From positions 1-64,000 of the forward strand of contig NZ_JBHUJX010000008.1 in NCBI RefSeq assembly GCF_042683745.1: a stretch of 64,000 nucleotides of DNA. The letters run 5' to 3'. The stretch's first letter is position 1. The number at the start of each line of letters is the position of its first letter. The translations under genes were made by a program, and so were the position numbers. The DNA is from Pseudoneobacillus sp042683745. Its GTDB lineage: Bacteria > Bacillota > Bacilli > Bacillales > Cytobacillaceae. The notes under the pieces were generated by a model. The model was not told the origin of the DNA, did not search any database, and saw only the letters and a program-made list of their open reading frames with translations. Of the stretch, positions 15,570 to 22,657 are shown piece by piece.

Positions 15570-15809
15570 ATGTTTAAAAAGATTAAAAGATTCAAAGATC
15601 TACTGTTTTGGAAATTTTCCATCTTGAAGCAAAAAATCAAGCATCCGAACGAAGGAAAATACACTCTAATGTGTCTAGCTGCTGGGTACACATTGGAAGA
15701 TATTGATCACTACCTTGCCAATGAATATAAAGGTGATTACACCGATGATGATATTCATGTAAATCGTAATGATTGGTGCTCAGAAGAAGTCAGCTGTTGG
15801 GAGGAATGA
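15570..15809 (+). CDS. Hypothetical phage protein
   Basis: 79 residues, ATG after TTGGAGGGG. Basic aromatic N-terminus MFKKIKRFKDLLFWKFS followed by an acidic C-terminus. Possible membrane-surface helix; unrecognised. Overlaps the next gene's ribosome site. Confidence 0.6.
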   Translation: MFKKIKRFKDLLFWKFSILKQKIKHPNEGKYTLMCLAAGYTLEDIDHYLANEYKGDYTDDDIHVNRNDWCSEEVSCWEE

Positions 15810-15811
15810 CC

Positions 15812-16228
15812 ATGCGTGAGATAAAGTTTCGTGCTTGGGTTGATACTTATTCAAAGTGGCATATTACAGACAAATTATCCATCGGAAGTGACGGCGTGTT
15901 TTTTCACGCAGGTCAATCTAACATTACAAATCCTGAATGGATATTAATACAATACACAGGAAAAAAAGACAAGAACGGCAAGGAGATTTATGAGGGAGAT
16001 ATCGTAAAATCTCGAATGTATTATTCAGACAAGGATTGGGAAGATTTCGAAGTTATTGGCACAGTAACATATTTTGAAGGGTATGCCCAATTTTTGATTA
16101 AAGTCGAGAACAATCACCCTCAACTAGGATTCGATTTATTCCAATTTGATGATACCGATGAATATGAAGTTGCTGATCTTGAAGTTATTGGCAACATTTA
16201 CGAAAATCCAGAGTTAATCAACTCTTGA
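15812..16228 (+). CDS. YopX-family phage protein
   Basis: 138 residues, ATG 15812 seven bases after GGAGG. Typical YopX features: MREIKFRAW start, QYTGKKDKNGKEIYEGDIVK, and the closing LEVIGNIYENPEL. The family is common in SP-beta-like and other Bacillus phages. Function unknown. Confidence 0.9.
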   Translation: MREIKFRAWVDTYSKWHITDKLSIGSDGVFFHAGQSNITNPEWILIQYTGKKDKNGKEIYEGDIVKSRMYYSDKDWEDFEVIGTVTYFEGYAQFLIKVENNHPQLGFDLFQFDDTDEYEVADLEVIGNIYENPELINS

Positions 16229-16262
16229 ATTATTCAGTTTCCCAGATTAAGGGGTGAAAAAG

Positions 16263-16394
16263 TTGGAAGCTAAAAAATGTTTTTGTGAAGATTGCGGAAT
16301 GCAGTACTTAATCGTTTGGGATGATGAGAACTTTCATGAACCAGAGTTTTGTGCTGGCTGTGGAAGCGATAATGATTTGAAAGAAAGTGAGTAA
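16263..16394 (+). CDS. Small zinc-ribbon phage protein, 43 residues
   Basis: TTG start after AAGGGGTGA. Two CxxC pairs (CFCEDC and CAGC) frame an aromatic-acidic loop. Probably a rubredoxin-like zinc knuckle; role unknown. Confidence 0.65.
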   Translation: MEAKKCFCEDCGMQYLIVWDDENFHEPEFCAGCGSDNDLKESE

Positions 16395-16433
16395 CAAAAG
16401 GATTGATTAAGTTTACTAGGCGGTGAGATTAAT

Positions 16434-16940
16434 ATGAGTCATTACTTTTATATCACACCTGTAGAATATGCAGAAGCAGAAATGAACGGAGTGGATCCTC
16501 ACAATTTAGAAAGACGGATCCGGTTGCTGGGATGGGAAAAGCAAAAAGCTATTTCCACTCCTTTAGGCAAAATAACAGATCGTAAAGCTTGGACAAAAAT
16601 TGCAGCAGAAAACGGAATAAAATATCAGACATTCATGAGTCGGATAAATATTTATGGAATGTCTGTGGAAGAGGCAGCTACTAAGCCTTTGCAGAACAGA
16701 AAACTAGCAGCTGAGAGGGCATCGGAAAGTAACCGCGTCATCCCGAAAGATTGGCTAAAGATAGCAATTGACAACGGAATAAATTATCACACTTTTCGTG
16801 ATAGGTTAAAAAAAGGAATGAGCCCAGAGGAAGCTGCTACTAAGAAAGTAATGACTAGGTCGGAGTGCGGGCGTAAAGGTGCCGAAAGCTATCATAAGCA
16901 ATACGGAAGATTTCATGAATTGGTATTTAAAAAGGCTTAA
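16434..16940 (+). CDS. Phage protein with repeated HTH-like units
   Basis: 168 residues, ATG after GGCGGTGAG. Two clear repeats and one weaker: WTKIAAENGIKYQTFMSRI...GMSVEEAATK and WLKIAIDNGINYHTFRDRL-KKGMSPEEAATK, plus the N-terminal YAEAEMNGVDPHNLERRI. Each looks like a short helix-turn-helix, suggesting a multi-site DNA-binding protein. Proteins of this repeat type are frequent in Gram-positive phages; function unknown. Confidence 0.7.
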   Translation: MSHYFYITPVEYAEAEMNGVDPHNLERRIRLLGWEKQKAISTPLGKITDRKAWTKIAAENGIKYQTFMSRINIYGMSVEEAATKPLQNRKLAAERASESNRVIPKDWLKIAIDNGINYHTFRDRLKKGMSPEEAATKKVMTRSECGRKGAESYHKQYGRFHELVFKKA

Positions 16941-16979
16941 TAAACAAAAGAGTAATTCAGTCAATTAAGGAGGGTTCCT

Positions 16980-17345
16980 GTGAAGAAATTTGACGGTGCA
17001 ACAGATGCATTAAGAGAAGTAAAAAGGTTATCAAGTGAAATGAGCCCACACGATAAAATTTATTTTGCCTATAACGAGTATTACGAAAATTTTTATGTAA
17101 CTGATGATAATGATGAATTATCAGAAGCTATTCATCAACGTTGGTGTGATTCTGGTTGTGATAGCGAACCTAAAGATGAAGCGAATGAATATAAGGTTTG
17201 GGAATATTCTTCAGCTGAAAACAAAGAAAAATATCCAAACTCATACAAAAATGCTAAGAAGTCTTTAATTCGCTCAGAGTTACCTTTAATTCGCAGAAAA
17301 AAAGAAGTTGAATGCGAGTATTCAGTTTCTTTTGTGATTGCCTAG
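16980..17345 (+). CDS. Hypothetical acidic phage protein
   Basis: 121 residues, GTG start 13 bases after AAGGAGGG. Rich in Tyr, Asp and Glu in the middle; Cys pair CDSGCDSE. Unrecognised. Its leader shares sequence with other genes of this block. Confidence 0.6.
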   Translation: MKKFDGATDALREVKRLSSEMSPHDKIYFAYNEYYENFYVTDDNDELSEAIHQRWCDSGCDSEPKDEANEYKVWEYSSAENKEKYPNSYKNAKKSLIRSELPLIRRKKEVECEYSVSFVIA

Positions 17346-17443
17346 TAAATACATTAAGCAGCGAGTTTCATAACAGACGCAAAATGCGACATAAAAGTGA
17401 ATTTGATTTAGGGATGTTATAAATCAAGATGGAGGGAAATTAA

Positions 17444-17698
17444 ATGCTAACAAAAAAAGAAGTAAAGAATTTAGAGAAGTATGCATCCAGCAATTCTGGT
17501 TCCTTGGTGAAAATATACGAGAATATTGAGGGCAAATTTAACATTCTGCCAATTAGGTCTAGTGCAAGTTTTAAAGGTGATAAGTTGGTCAGCGGTGAGC
17601 GTGTATTAGCGGAGTTAGACACTAGAGAAGAGGCCGAGAGTGCTTTAATCAATATATGTGGTTATTCAAAAGGGTTTATTGATTCACTTAGCCAGTGA
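17444..17698 (+). CDS. Hypothetical phage protein
   Basis: 84 residues, ATG after ATGGAGGG. MLTKKEVKNLEKYASSNSG... Unrecognised. Confidence 0.6.
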   Translation: MLTKKEVKNLEKYASSNSGSLVKIYENIEGKFNILPIRSSASFKGDKLVSGERVLAELDTREEAESALINICGYSKGFIDSLSQ

Positions 17699-17757
17699 TG
17701 CACATTTCGAAGATGTAATGAACTAAATGATAGATCAGTTGATTAGGAGGGATAGTT

Positions 17758-18156
17758 TTGGAAATTACAGTGAACGAGCAAGCGCAACGCTTTTATTTAG
17801 CTTTAGATAAATGGGCTGATGTAGTGGGTCACGAAATTAAAGTAGGTAAATATCGATTTTGTGCAATTCCGTTGGGAAATCGTATTAATGTTTCAGAAGT
17901 GACAACTGGTTCCAAAGTGTTCAACATTCCTGTAGATATTTCAATTCACATTATCACAGAATCGAAAGAGGGTTCTATTCGCTTCTTTTATCAAATTGGA
18001 GAATCCATAAAACGCTTGATTGAGAAGCAAGTCGATTTTGACGGGATGCTTGAGAATATGAGAAAAATTACTTTCGATCGTTTGGGTGAAATGCCACCAA
18101 TTGAAAATTTTGACACAGCTTGGATAGAAGCTGATATAAGTGAAGTTCTTAATTAA
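17758..18156 (+). CDS. Hypothetical phage protein
   Basis: 132 residues, TTG start after TTAGGAGGG. Mixed alpha/beta sequence (VGKYRFCAIPLGNRINVSEVTTG). Unrecognised accessory gene. Confidence 0.6.
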   Translation: MEITVNEQAQRFYLALDKWADVVGHEIKVGKYRFCAIPLGNRINVSEVTTGSKVFNIPVDISIHIITESKEGSIRFFYQIGESIKRLIEKQVDFDGMLENMRKITFDRLGEMPPIENFDTAWIEADISEVLN

Positions 18157-18179
18157 TGATTGATTAGGAGGGAAAGAGG

Positions 18180-18407
18180 ATGGCCAATACTCAAGGGATG
18201 AAAATGAAATACATCGTAATAAAAAACAGTGATGTTTTCGATGCAGATTCGGTTGCTCGGACTAATCTAGAATGTGCATTAGATTCAATTAATAAGCAAC
18301 GGAAGAATAAAGGGAAAAAGGAAAATAACTATTTAGTTATCAACGTTGATGAACCGTATGCTGATGAAGTTATTGAGATTATGAAGCGCCATGGTCACTG
18401 GAATTAG
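18180..18407 (+). CDS. Hypothetical phage protein
   Basis: 75 residues, ATG after TTAGGAGGG. MANTQGMKMKYIVIKNSDVFD..., basic middle and acidic end. Unrecognised. Confidence 0.6.
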   Translation: MANTQGMKMKYIVIKNSDVFDADSVARTNLECALDSINKQRKNKGKKENNYLVINVDEPYADEVIEIMKRHGHWN

Positions 18408-18446
18408 TAAACAAAAGGTAGGAACTGTTAATTTCTAAAGAAAATA

Positions 18447-18474
18447 TTACAAACAATCATAAAAATAGTATAAT
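18447..18474 (+). promoter_or_regulatory. Promoter before the ArpU leader
   Basis: -35-like TTACAA (18447-18452), 16-base spacer, consensus -10 TATAAT (18469-18474). Confidence 0.55.
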
Positions 18475-18488
18475 TATTTTAATTGAAT

Positions 18489-18568
18489 ATTAGTCCAAGA
18501 ACGAGAAAGCGTGAGGACACTAATTAAGTAGCTTTTATTAGGCTCTTTAATTAGTGTCCTCTTTTTTT
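18489..18568 (+). terminator. Leader terminator (attenuator-like) before the ArpU-like gene
   Basis: Perfect 15-bp stem GAGGACACTAATTAA / TTAATTAGTGTCCTC with seven or more T after it (18513-18568). Upstream ATTAGTCC (18489-18496) can pair with GGACACTAAT in the left arm with a small bulge, which would open the terminator. The ArpU-like ribosome site begins right after the T-run. Confidence 0.75.
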
Positions 18569-18589
18569 ATAAAAAAAGGAGGGTTTTTC

Positions 18590-18976
18590 ATGTTAGCAAC
18601 ACAACTAGCTTTCTTTCCAGAAATTAATGAAAAAGAAATTCTTTCTGAAGTAATTGAAATATTAGTTGATTATAAATCTTTAAAAGTAAAAATGTTAAAT
18701 AGACAAGAAGTGCTGGAACGTGGATATAGCGGAAATCTTTTCCCAATATTTAAAAACAATGATTTAGAAAGCGAGTTAAAAGTTAATCTAATTGAGAGAG
18801 CTTTAAATTTTAGTCTGGATAAAACAGAAAGATTAATCATTGAAATGAAATATCTGAATTCTGAAGAAAAAACAGATTTAAATATTTACTTAGATCTTGG
18901 GATAAAAAAGAAATTATATTATATAAAAAAGAAAAGAGCTTTATTAGCAATTGCTAAGTCATTAGGGATGATATGA
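18590..18976 (+). CDS. ArpU-like late transcription regulator
   Basis: 128 residues, ATG after AAAAAAGGAGGG. The C-terminal TERLIIEMKYL...LNIYLDLGIKKKLYYIKKKRALLAIAKSLGM resembles a sigma-region-4-like HTH of the ArpU/RinA group of late-gene activators. It stands at the end of the early region, just before packaging genes, as expected for such a regulator. It has its own promoter and a leader with an internal terminator. Confidence 0.75.
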   Translation: MLATQLAFFPEINEKEILSEVIEILVDYKSLKVKMLNRQEVLERGYSGNLFPIFKNNDLESELKVNLIERALNFSLDKTERLIIEMKYLNSEEKTDLNIYLDLGIKKKLYYIKKKRALLAIAKSLGMI

Positions 18977-19000
18977 ATGGAACAGAAAAGGAACAAAAAG

Positions 19001-19026
19001 GGTACCAAATTGGGTGCCTTTTTTTA
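19001..19026 (+). terminator. Terminator after the ArpU-like gene
   Basis: GGTACC / GGTGCC hairpin (one G-U) with loop AAATTG, followed by seven T. Confidence 0.75.
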
Positions 19027-19308
19027 TTTGCATAATAGGTAATATTTTCTTATCAGCTGCTACAGTTGATAGGAGACGCATCTTTCCTTTATCAAAGGTG
19101 TACTCGAGCGATTCTGCACGATGTTGAAGTGTACATGGTTAACGAGAGGTGTACATGGAGTCATAAGCGCGCCAGGCAAAGAGGGTTCTTTTAAGAACTA
19201 GCGACCGAATCGAGCGGGGAATTTTGAAATCATTTTTCTTTTGATTTCTCAATCTCAGCCAACTCTCGGTGTATTGGGAATAAAATATTTTATTAAGAAG
19301 GTGATTTG
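19027..19308. other. Non-coding interval with repeated GTGTAC motifs
   Basis: No gene seen. Contains GTGTACATGG at 19129-19138 and 19149-19158 (exactly 20 bases apart) and GTGTACTCGA at 19098, plus hairpins GTTCTTTTAAGAAC and GAAATCA...TGATTTC. It may be the late promoter and control region or a protein-binding array; I cannot decide which. Confidence 0.4.
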
Positions 19309-19494
19309 ATGCAAATTGCTAATCTGTTATCCAATGCAGATAAAAGAAAGATTGATAAAATCCGTTCGAATATGGATAAGCAACATGATCAAACCAAACA
19401 AAAATATGAAGAAAGAATTGATTGGAACGACATAATGGGTTGCAACAATAGGGGATTAAGACGAGGAAAAGGAGGAGCTTTTAAAAGAAGATAA
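19309..19494 (+). CDS. Small basic phage protein, 61 residues
   Basis: ATG after AGAAGGTGA. MQIANLLSNADKRKIDKIR... ending RGLRRGKGGAFKRR, strongly basic tail suggesting nucleic-acid binding. Unrecognised. Probably first gene of the late transcript. Confidence 0.6.
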   Translation: MQIANLLSNADKRKIDKIRSNMDKQHDQTKQKYEERIDWNDIMGCNNRGLRRGKGGAFKRR

Positions 19495-19686
19495 TTAACT
19501 CTACTATTTTGTATTCAGCATCACAGGCTAGCATCCACTCTTTACCCCTGTTTTATAAATATTAAAATCCTTGGTTATGTATGGTTGTTGATTCTGATTC
19601 TGATCATTTGGATGTAAACGATGTCCACCGTTATTGCCTGTGATGTTGAATAGAAGATAGTAAATAAAAGAAGGTGAGTTAATGAA

Positions 19687-20253
19687 ATGAATTTTGTTCA
19701 GCCTATACGTGATCCAAAAGTCATTGAGGCAGTAAAACAATATTTCAAATTGAGAAGTATGCGTAATTATCTCTTTTTCTGCTTTGGTATATATAGTGGA
19801 CTAAGGGTTAGTGATTTGAGAATGTTACGTGTGGGTATGGTAAGAGGAACTACTCACATCAATTTATTAGAGAAGAAGAATAAAAACAAAAAGTTATTTA
19901 TCATACACCCTAGCATTATGGGAGATCTTGAAAAATATATTGCTGGAAAAATGGATAATGAATATTTATTCCCCAGTAGACAAATTAAAACCAAGAATAG
20001 GCTGAAAGGAGAGCCAATTGACCGTAGTACTGCCTATAAGATATTAAACGATGCAGCTCGTCATTTTGGACTCAAAGATATTGGCTGCCATACCATGAGA
20101 AAGACTTGGGGGTATCATCTATATAAACAAGACCCTCACAATTTAGCGTTACTAATGGATATGTTTGGGCATAGCAAATCAGAGGTAACTTTACGTTATA
20201 TTGGTATCAATCAAGAGTGGATGGATGCTGCTATTGTTGGTCTTCCATACTAG
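19687..20253 (+). CDS. Minimal tyrosine recombinase, copy B
   Basis: 188 residues, catalytic domain only, ATG after AGAAGGTGA. Catalytic elements: Arg in YSGLRVSDLR, CHTMRKT (His-x-x-Arg), His in FGHSKS, Tyr in TLRYIGI. Paralogue of the protein at 14441; both start with VQPIRD and lack the N-terminal DNA-clamp domain. Small integrase-like genes are often seen just before terminase in Bacillus phages. Their job is not established. Confidence 0.85.
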   Translation: MNFVQPIRDPKVIEAVKQYFKLRSMRNYLFFCFGIYSGLRVSDLRMLRVGMVRGTTHINLLEKKNKNKKLFIIHPSIMGDLEKYIAGKMDNEYLFPSRQIKTKNRLKGEPIDRSTAYKILNDAARHFGLKDIGCHTMRKTWGYHLYKQDPHNLALLMDMFGHSKSEVTLRYIGINQEWMDAAIVGLPY

Positions 20254-20286
20254 TTTGGTAAAACACAATCATTTTAATGTGGCACT

Positions 20287-20392
20287 CATATTTTTAGGTG
20301 TGAAAAAACTAAGATTTCACAATGGAAAAACCATATTTTAAGAGTTCAACAGAATTTACATTATGGTTCACTCTAAACCCATATTTTAGGAG
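20287..20392. repeat. Three CATATTTT-AGG direct repeats before the small terminase
   Basis: CATATTTTTAGGTG (20287), CATATTTTAAGAG (20332) and CATATTTTAGGAG (20380), spaced 45 and 48 bases, in a non-coding gap. Likely protein-binding sites; TerS is a candidate ligand. Confidence 0.45.
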
Positions 20393-20410
20393 AATGATAG
20401 CGAAATACAC

Positions 20411-20434
20411 TCACCTTTTAGAGGTGCTTTTTTT
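20411..20434 (+). terminator. Small terminator-like hairpin
   Basis: CACCT / AGGTG with loop TTTAG then a run of seven T. Confidence 0.5.
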
Positions 20435-20516
20435 ATGCTCTCAAAGCTAATATAAGGGGTCAAGAAAGGCTCGAAAAACAAAAACGTGAAAACAACTCAA
20501 TTATGGTGGAGGTGGG

Positions 20517-21209
20517 GTGTATGACTTGTCTAGAGAGCCTAGTCCAAAAAGATTTCACGCATTAAAGATTTGGCTAAAAAGCGGGAGAGAAAAGAAGCCT
20601 AAAGAGATTGCAGATGAGTTAGGAGTAAGTGCAAATCTTATTAGGAAATGGAAGTGTATCGATAAGTGGGATGATATTCCAGATACTGGACCTCGAAGGG
20701 GAGCGCCGTATAGAAATAAAAATGCAGTAGGAAATAATGGCGGAGCACCACTAAATAATCAGAATGCTGTTAAACATGGATTATTCCGTAAATGGCTTCC
20801 AGATGATGATGAATTAAAAGAAATTTACACTGCTGTACGTGAAGGAATGAGTACCCTTGATATTCTGTATGAAGAAATATTAATTGGGTTCACTAATTTC
20901 ATTCGATCACAAAAAATCATGTTCGTTAAAGATCAAAACGATATGACAAAAGAAATAAAAAAAGAAAAGAGCTACTCAGATGATAATTCGTCTACTGAGG
21001 AAGTTGAATATGAAATTCAATTCGCATGGGATAAACAAGCAAAATTGTTAACTGCACAAGCAGCAGCGATGAGAGCCTTATCGAATAAAATAAAACAGTA
21101 TGAAGAAATGATTAGAGCTATGCCTCCAGAAGCTGTTAAGGAAGAGCATCGCTTAAGAATAGATAAACTCAAGGCAGATATAAGAGCAGTAGAAGCAAAG
21201 GCATGGTAA
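20517..21209 (+). CDS. Terminase small subunit-like HTH protein
   Basis: 230 residues, GTG start close behind GGAGG. N-terminal HTH typical of Gram-positive phage small terminases (KKPKEIADELGVSANLIRKWKCIDKWDDIP, about 26-55), then a conserved GAPYRNKNAVGNNGGAPLNNQNAVKHGL stretch, and a helical C-terminus (about 170-230) that may oligomerise. Probably binds the packaging site. A second, P27-like small-subunit candidate lies directly before TerL. Confidence 0.8.
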   Translation: MYDLSREPSPKRFHALKIWLKSGREKKPKEIADELGVSANLIRKWKCIDKWDDIPDTGPRRGAPYRNKNAVGNNGGAPLNNQNAVKHGLFRKWLPDDDELKEIYTAVREGMSTLDILYEEILIGFTNFIRSQKIMFVKDQNDMTKEIKKEKSYSDDNSSTEEVEYEIQFAWDKQAKLLTAQAAAMRALSNKIKQYEEMIRAMPPEAVKEEHRLRIDKLKADIRAVEAKAW

Positions 21210-21242
21210 CATGTCTATTTTTTATTAAGGGAGTAGATAATT

Positions 21243-21530
21243 ATGGCAAGAAAAAAACAAGAAACACAAACAAGTTTAGTGAAAAAAACTGATCATTTAT
21301 TAGTAGTAAAGCCTAATACGGCATTGGATGGAAAACAGTTTGAGTTGCTTTCCGATCTACTAAAGCGGGAAGAAAAAGAAAAGGATGTAAAAATTGTATT
21401 GATTCCTAACAGTGTTGATTTAGTGGATATTAGCGAAGTGGTCCATGAAGATGAACAGCAACCATTGAATGCTCCTGAGAAGGAAGAAGATAAGGAGACC
21501 AATGCTCAGTCAAGCGATGATGATAAATAA
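21243..21530 (+). CDS. Hypothetical acidic phage protein
   Basis: 95 residues, ATG start about ten bases after an AAGGGAG site. Basic first 15 residues, then a highly acidic C-terminal third (EKEEDKETNAQSSDDDK). Unrecognised. Its stop overlaps the ATG of the HNH-kinase gene. Confidence 0.6.
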   Translation: MARKKQETQTSLVKKTDHLLVVKPNTALDGKQFELLSDLLKREEKEKDVKIVLIPNSVDLVDISEVVHEDEQQPLNAPEKEEDKETNAQSSDDDK

Positions 21531-22213
21531 TGGTTAAGTATGCAGTATTAAAATCTTTTTATGCTTCAGAAGAATGGATAAAACTTAGACTCCAACTTAT
21601 CAATGAACGTGGAAATAAGTGCGAAAGGTGTAAGCAGATTATTCCAAGATCAAAAGATTTAATAGGTCATCATCTTATTGAGCTTACACCTGAGAATGTA
21701 CATGATCGGATGATTAGTTTGAATCCAGAAATGATTGAGATTGTATGTTTCGATTGTCACAACAAAGAACATAAAAGGTTTGGCTATCAGTCTGAACGGG
21801 AAGTGTTTATTGTTTATGGTCCTCCTTTAAGTGGCAAGACAACATTCGTAAATGAGAATATTAACAGAGGCGATATAGTTATTGATATGGATCAACTATA
21901 TTCTGCAGTATCGATGCTTCCTTTCTTCGACAAGCCAGACAATCTCTTTCAGAATGTTATGGGCATCCACAATCACTTAATTGATAATATCAAGACAAGG
22001 TTTGGCAAATGGCACAATGCTTGGGTCATTGGTGGATATGCTGATAAGTATAAAAGAAATAAGTTGGCTAATGATTTAGGAGCCGAACTTATTTTCTGTA
22101 ACATTAGTAAGGAAGAATGCTTAAGAAGATTGTCTGTAGATGATGAAAGAAAATACAGAATAGATGAATGGCAAAGGTATATTGAGAAATGGTTTGAAAC
22201 CTATACCGAATAA
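21530..22213 (+). CDS. HNH endonuclease fused to a P-loop kinase-like domain
   Basis: 227 residues. Domain 1 (1 to about 83) is an HNH nuclease: C31xxC34, GHH (47-48), then C73xxCH (73-77). Domain 2 (about 90-227) is a P-loop NTPase with Walker A GPPLSGKT (97-104), DMDQL and an RKYR-type arginine region, resembling polynucleotide kinase or adenylate-kinase-like folds. HNH proteins next to terminase are needed for cos cleavage in HK97-type phages. The kinase might treat the DNA ends, but that is inference. A cos-like site begins right after the stop. Confidence 0.85.
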   Translation: MVKYAVLKSFYASEEWIKLRLQLINERGNKCERCKQIIPRSKDLIGHHLIELTPENVHDRMISLNPEMIEIVCFDCHNKEHKRFGYQSEREVFIVYGPPLSGKTTFVNENINRGDIVIDMDQLYSAVSMLPFFDKPDNLFQNVMGIHNHLIDNIKTRFGKWHNAWVIGGYADKYKRNKLANDLGAELIFCNISKEECLRRLSVDDERKYRIDEWQRYIEKWFETYTE

Positions 22214-22225
22214 CCATACAATCAT

Positions 22226-22310
22226 AACCCCCCCATCTTTCGGCAAATGCCTCCTTCCTGGGGACCGAGAGGGGGAGGCAATTTTGACACACGCTGAAAA
22301 ATTTCAATTT
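22226..22310 (+). other. Candidate cos packaging site
   Basis: Non-coding gap between the HNH gene and TerS/TerL with a C7 run, inverted repeat TGCCTCC (22248-22254) / GGAGGCA (22274-22280) and GGGGACCGAGAGGGGG between, followed by TTTTGACACACGCTGAAAA. Location and the C-run/GACCG/G-run composition match cos regions of HNH-encoding siphophages. Nick positions cannot be told from this sequence alone. Confidence 0.7.
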
Positions 22311-22330
22311 CCGTTGAGGTGTAAAAAAAC

Positions 22331-22657
22331 ATGTCTAAAAAGGCGGTTTATCAGCAAGAAAAGGAGAAGTTGACTGAGATTTTTGCTGATGTTGAGGAGT
22401 CGACGAGGAGACTCGTTGAGGGTCTTATTGAGGACGCAGCCTTTTTAAAGGCAGAGAATTATGTTCTAAAAGAGAATCTGACCGAAATAGGGATGATTAT
22501 TTTTAATCCGAACAATAGACTACAGCAGAAACCAGTTGAAGCTTCAAAACAGTACTTAAAAAACGTAAATAGTTATGCTGTAATTATCAAAACGTTGAAC
22601 AGTGTACTAAATAAAAACATATTAGAAGATGAAGAAGAATTGAGTGATTATGAATGA
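22331..22657 (+). CDS. P27-like terminase small subunit candidate
   Basis: 108 residues, ATG after TTGAGGTG. Helical, with YQQEKEKLTEIFADVEESTRRLVEGLIEDAAFLKAEN and KNVNSYAVIIKTLNSVL, the layout of P27-type small terminases. It overlaps the TerL start by four bases (ATGA), the usual TerS-TerL arrangement. No HTH seen. Confidence 0.75.
   Translation: MSKKAVYQQEKEKLTEIFADVEESTRRLVEGLIEDAAFLKAENYVLKENLTEIGMIIFNPNNRLQQKPVEASKQYLKNVNSYAVIIKTLNSVLNKNILEDEEELSDYE

Noticed and set aside
19528..19740. 70-codon minus-strand frame
   Set aside because: Low-complexity N/Q-rich reading opposite the start of a clear recombinase gene; no ribosome site.
14441..20253. Calling the small tyrosine recombinases the prophage integrase
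   Set aside because: They lack the core-binding domain and are far from the att sites, while a full serine recombinase adjoins attL and fits the short core.
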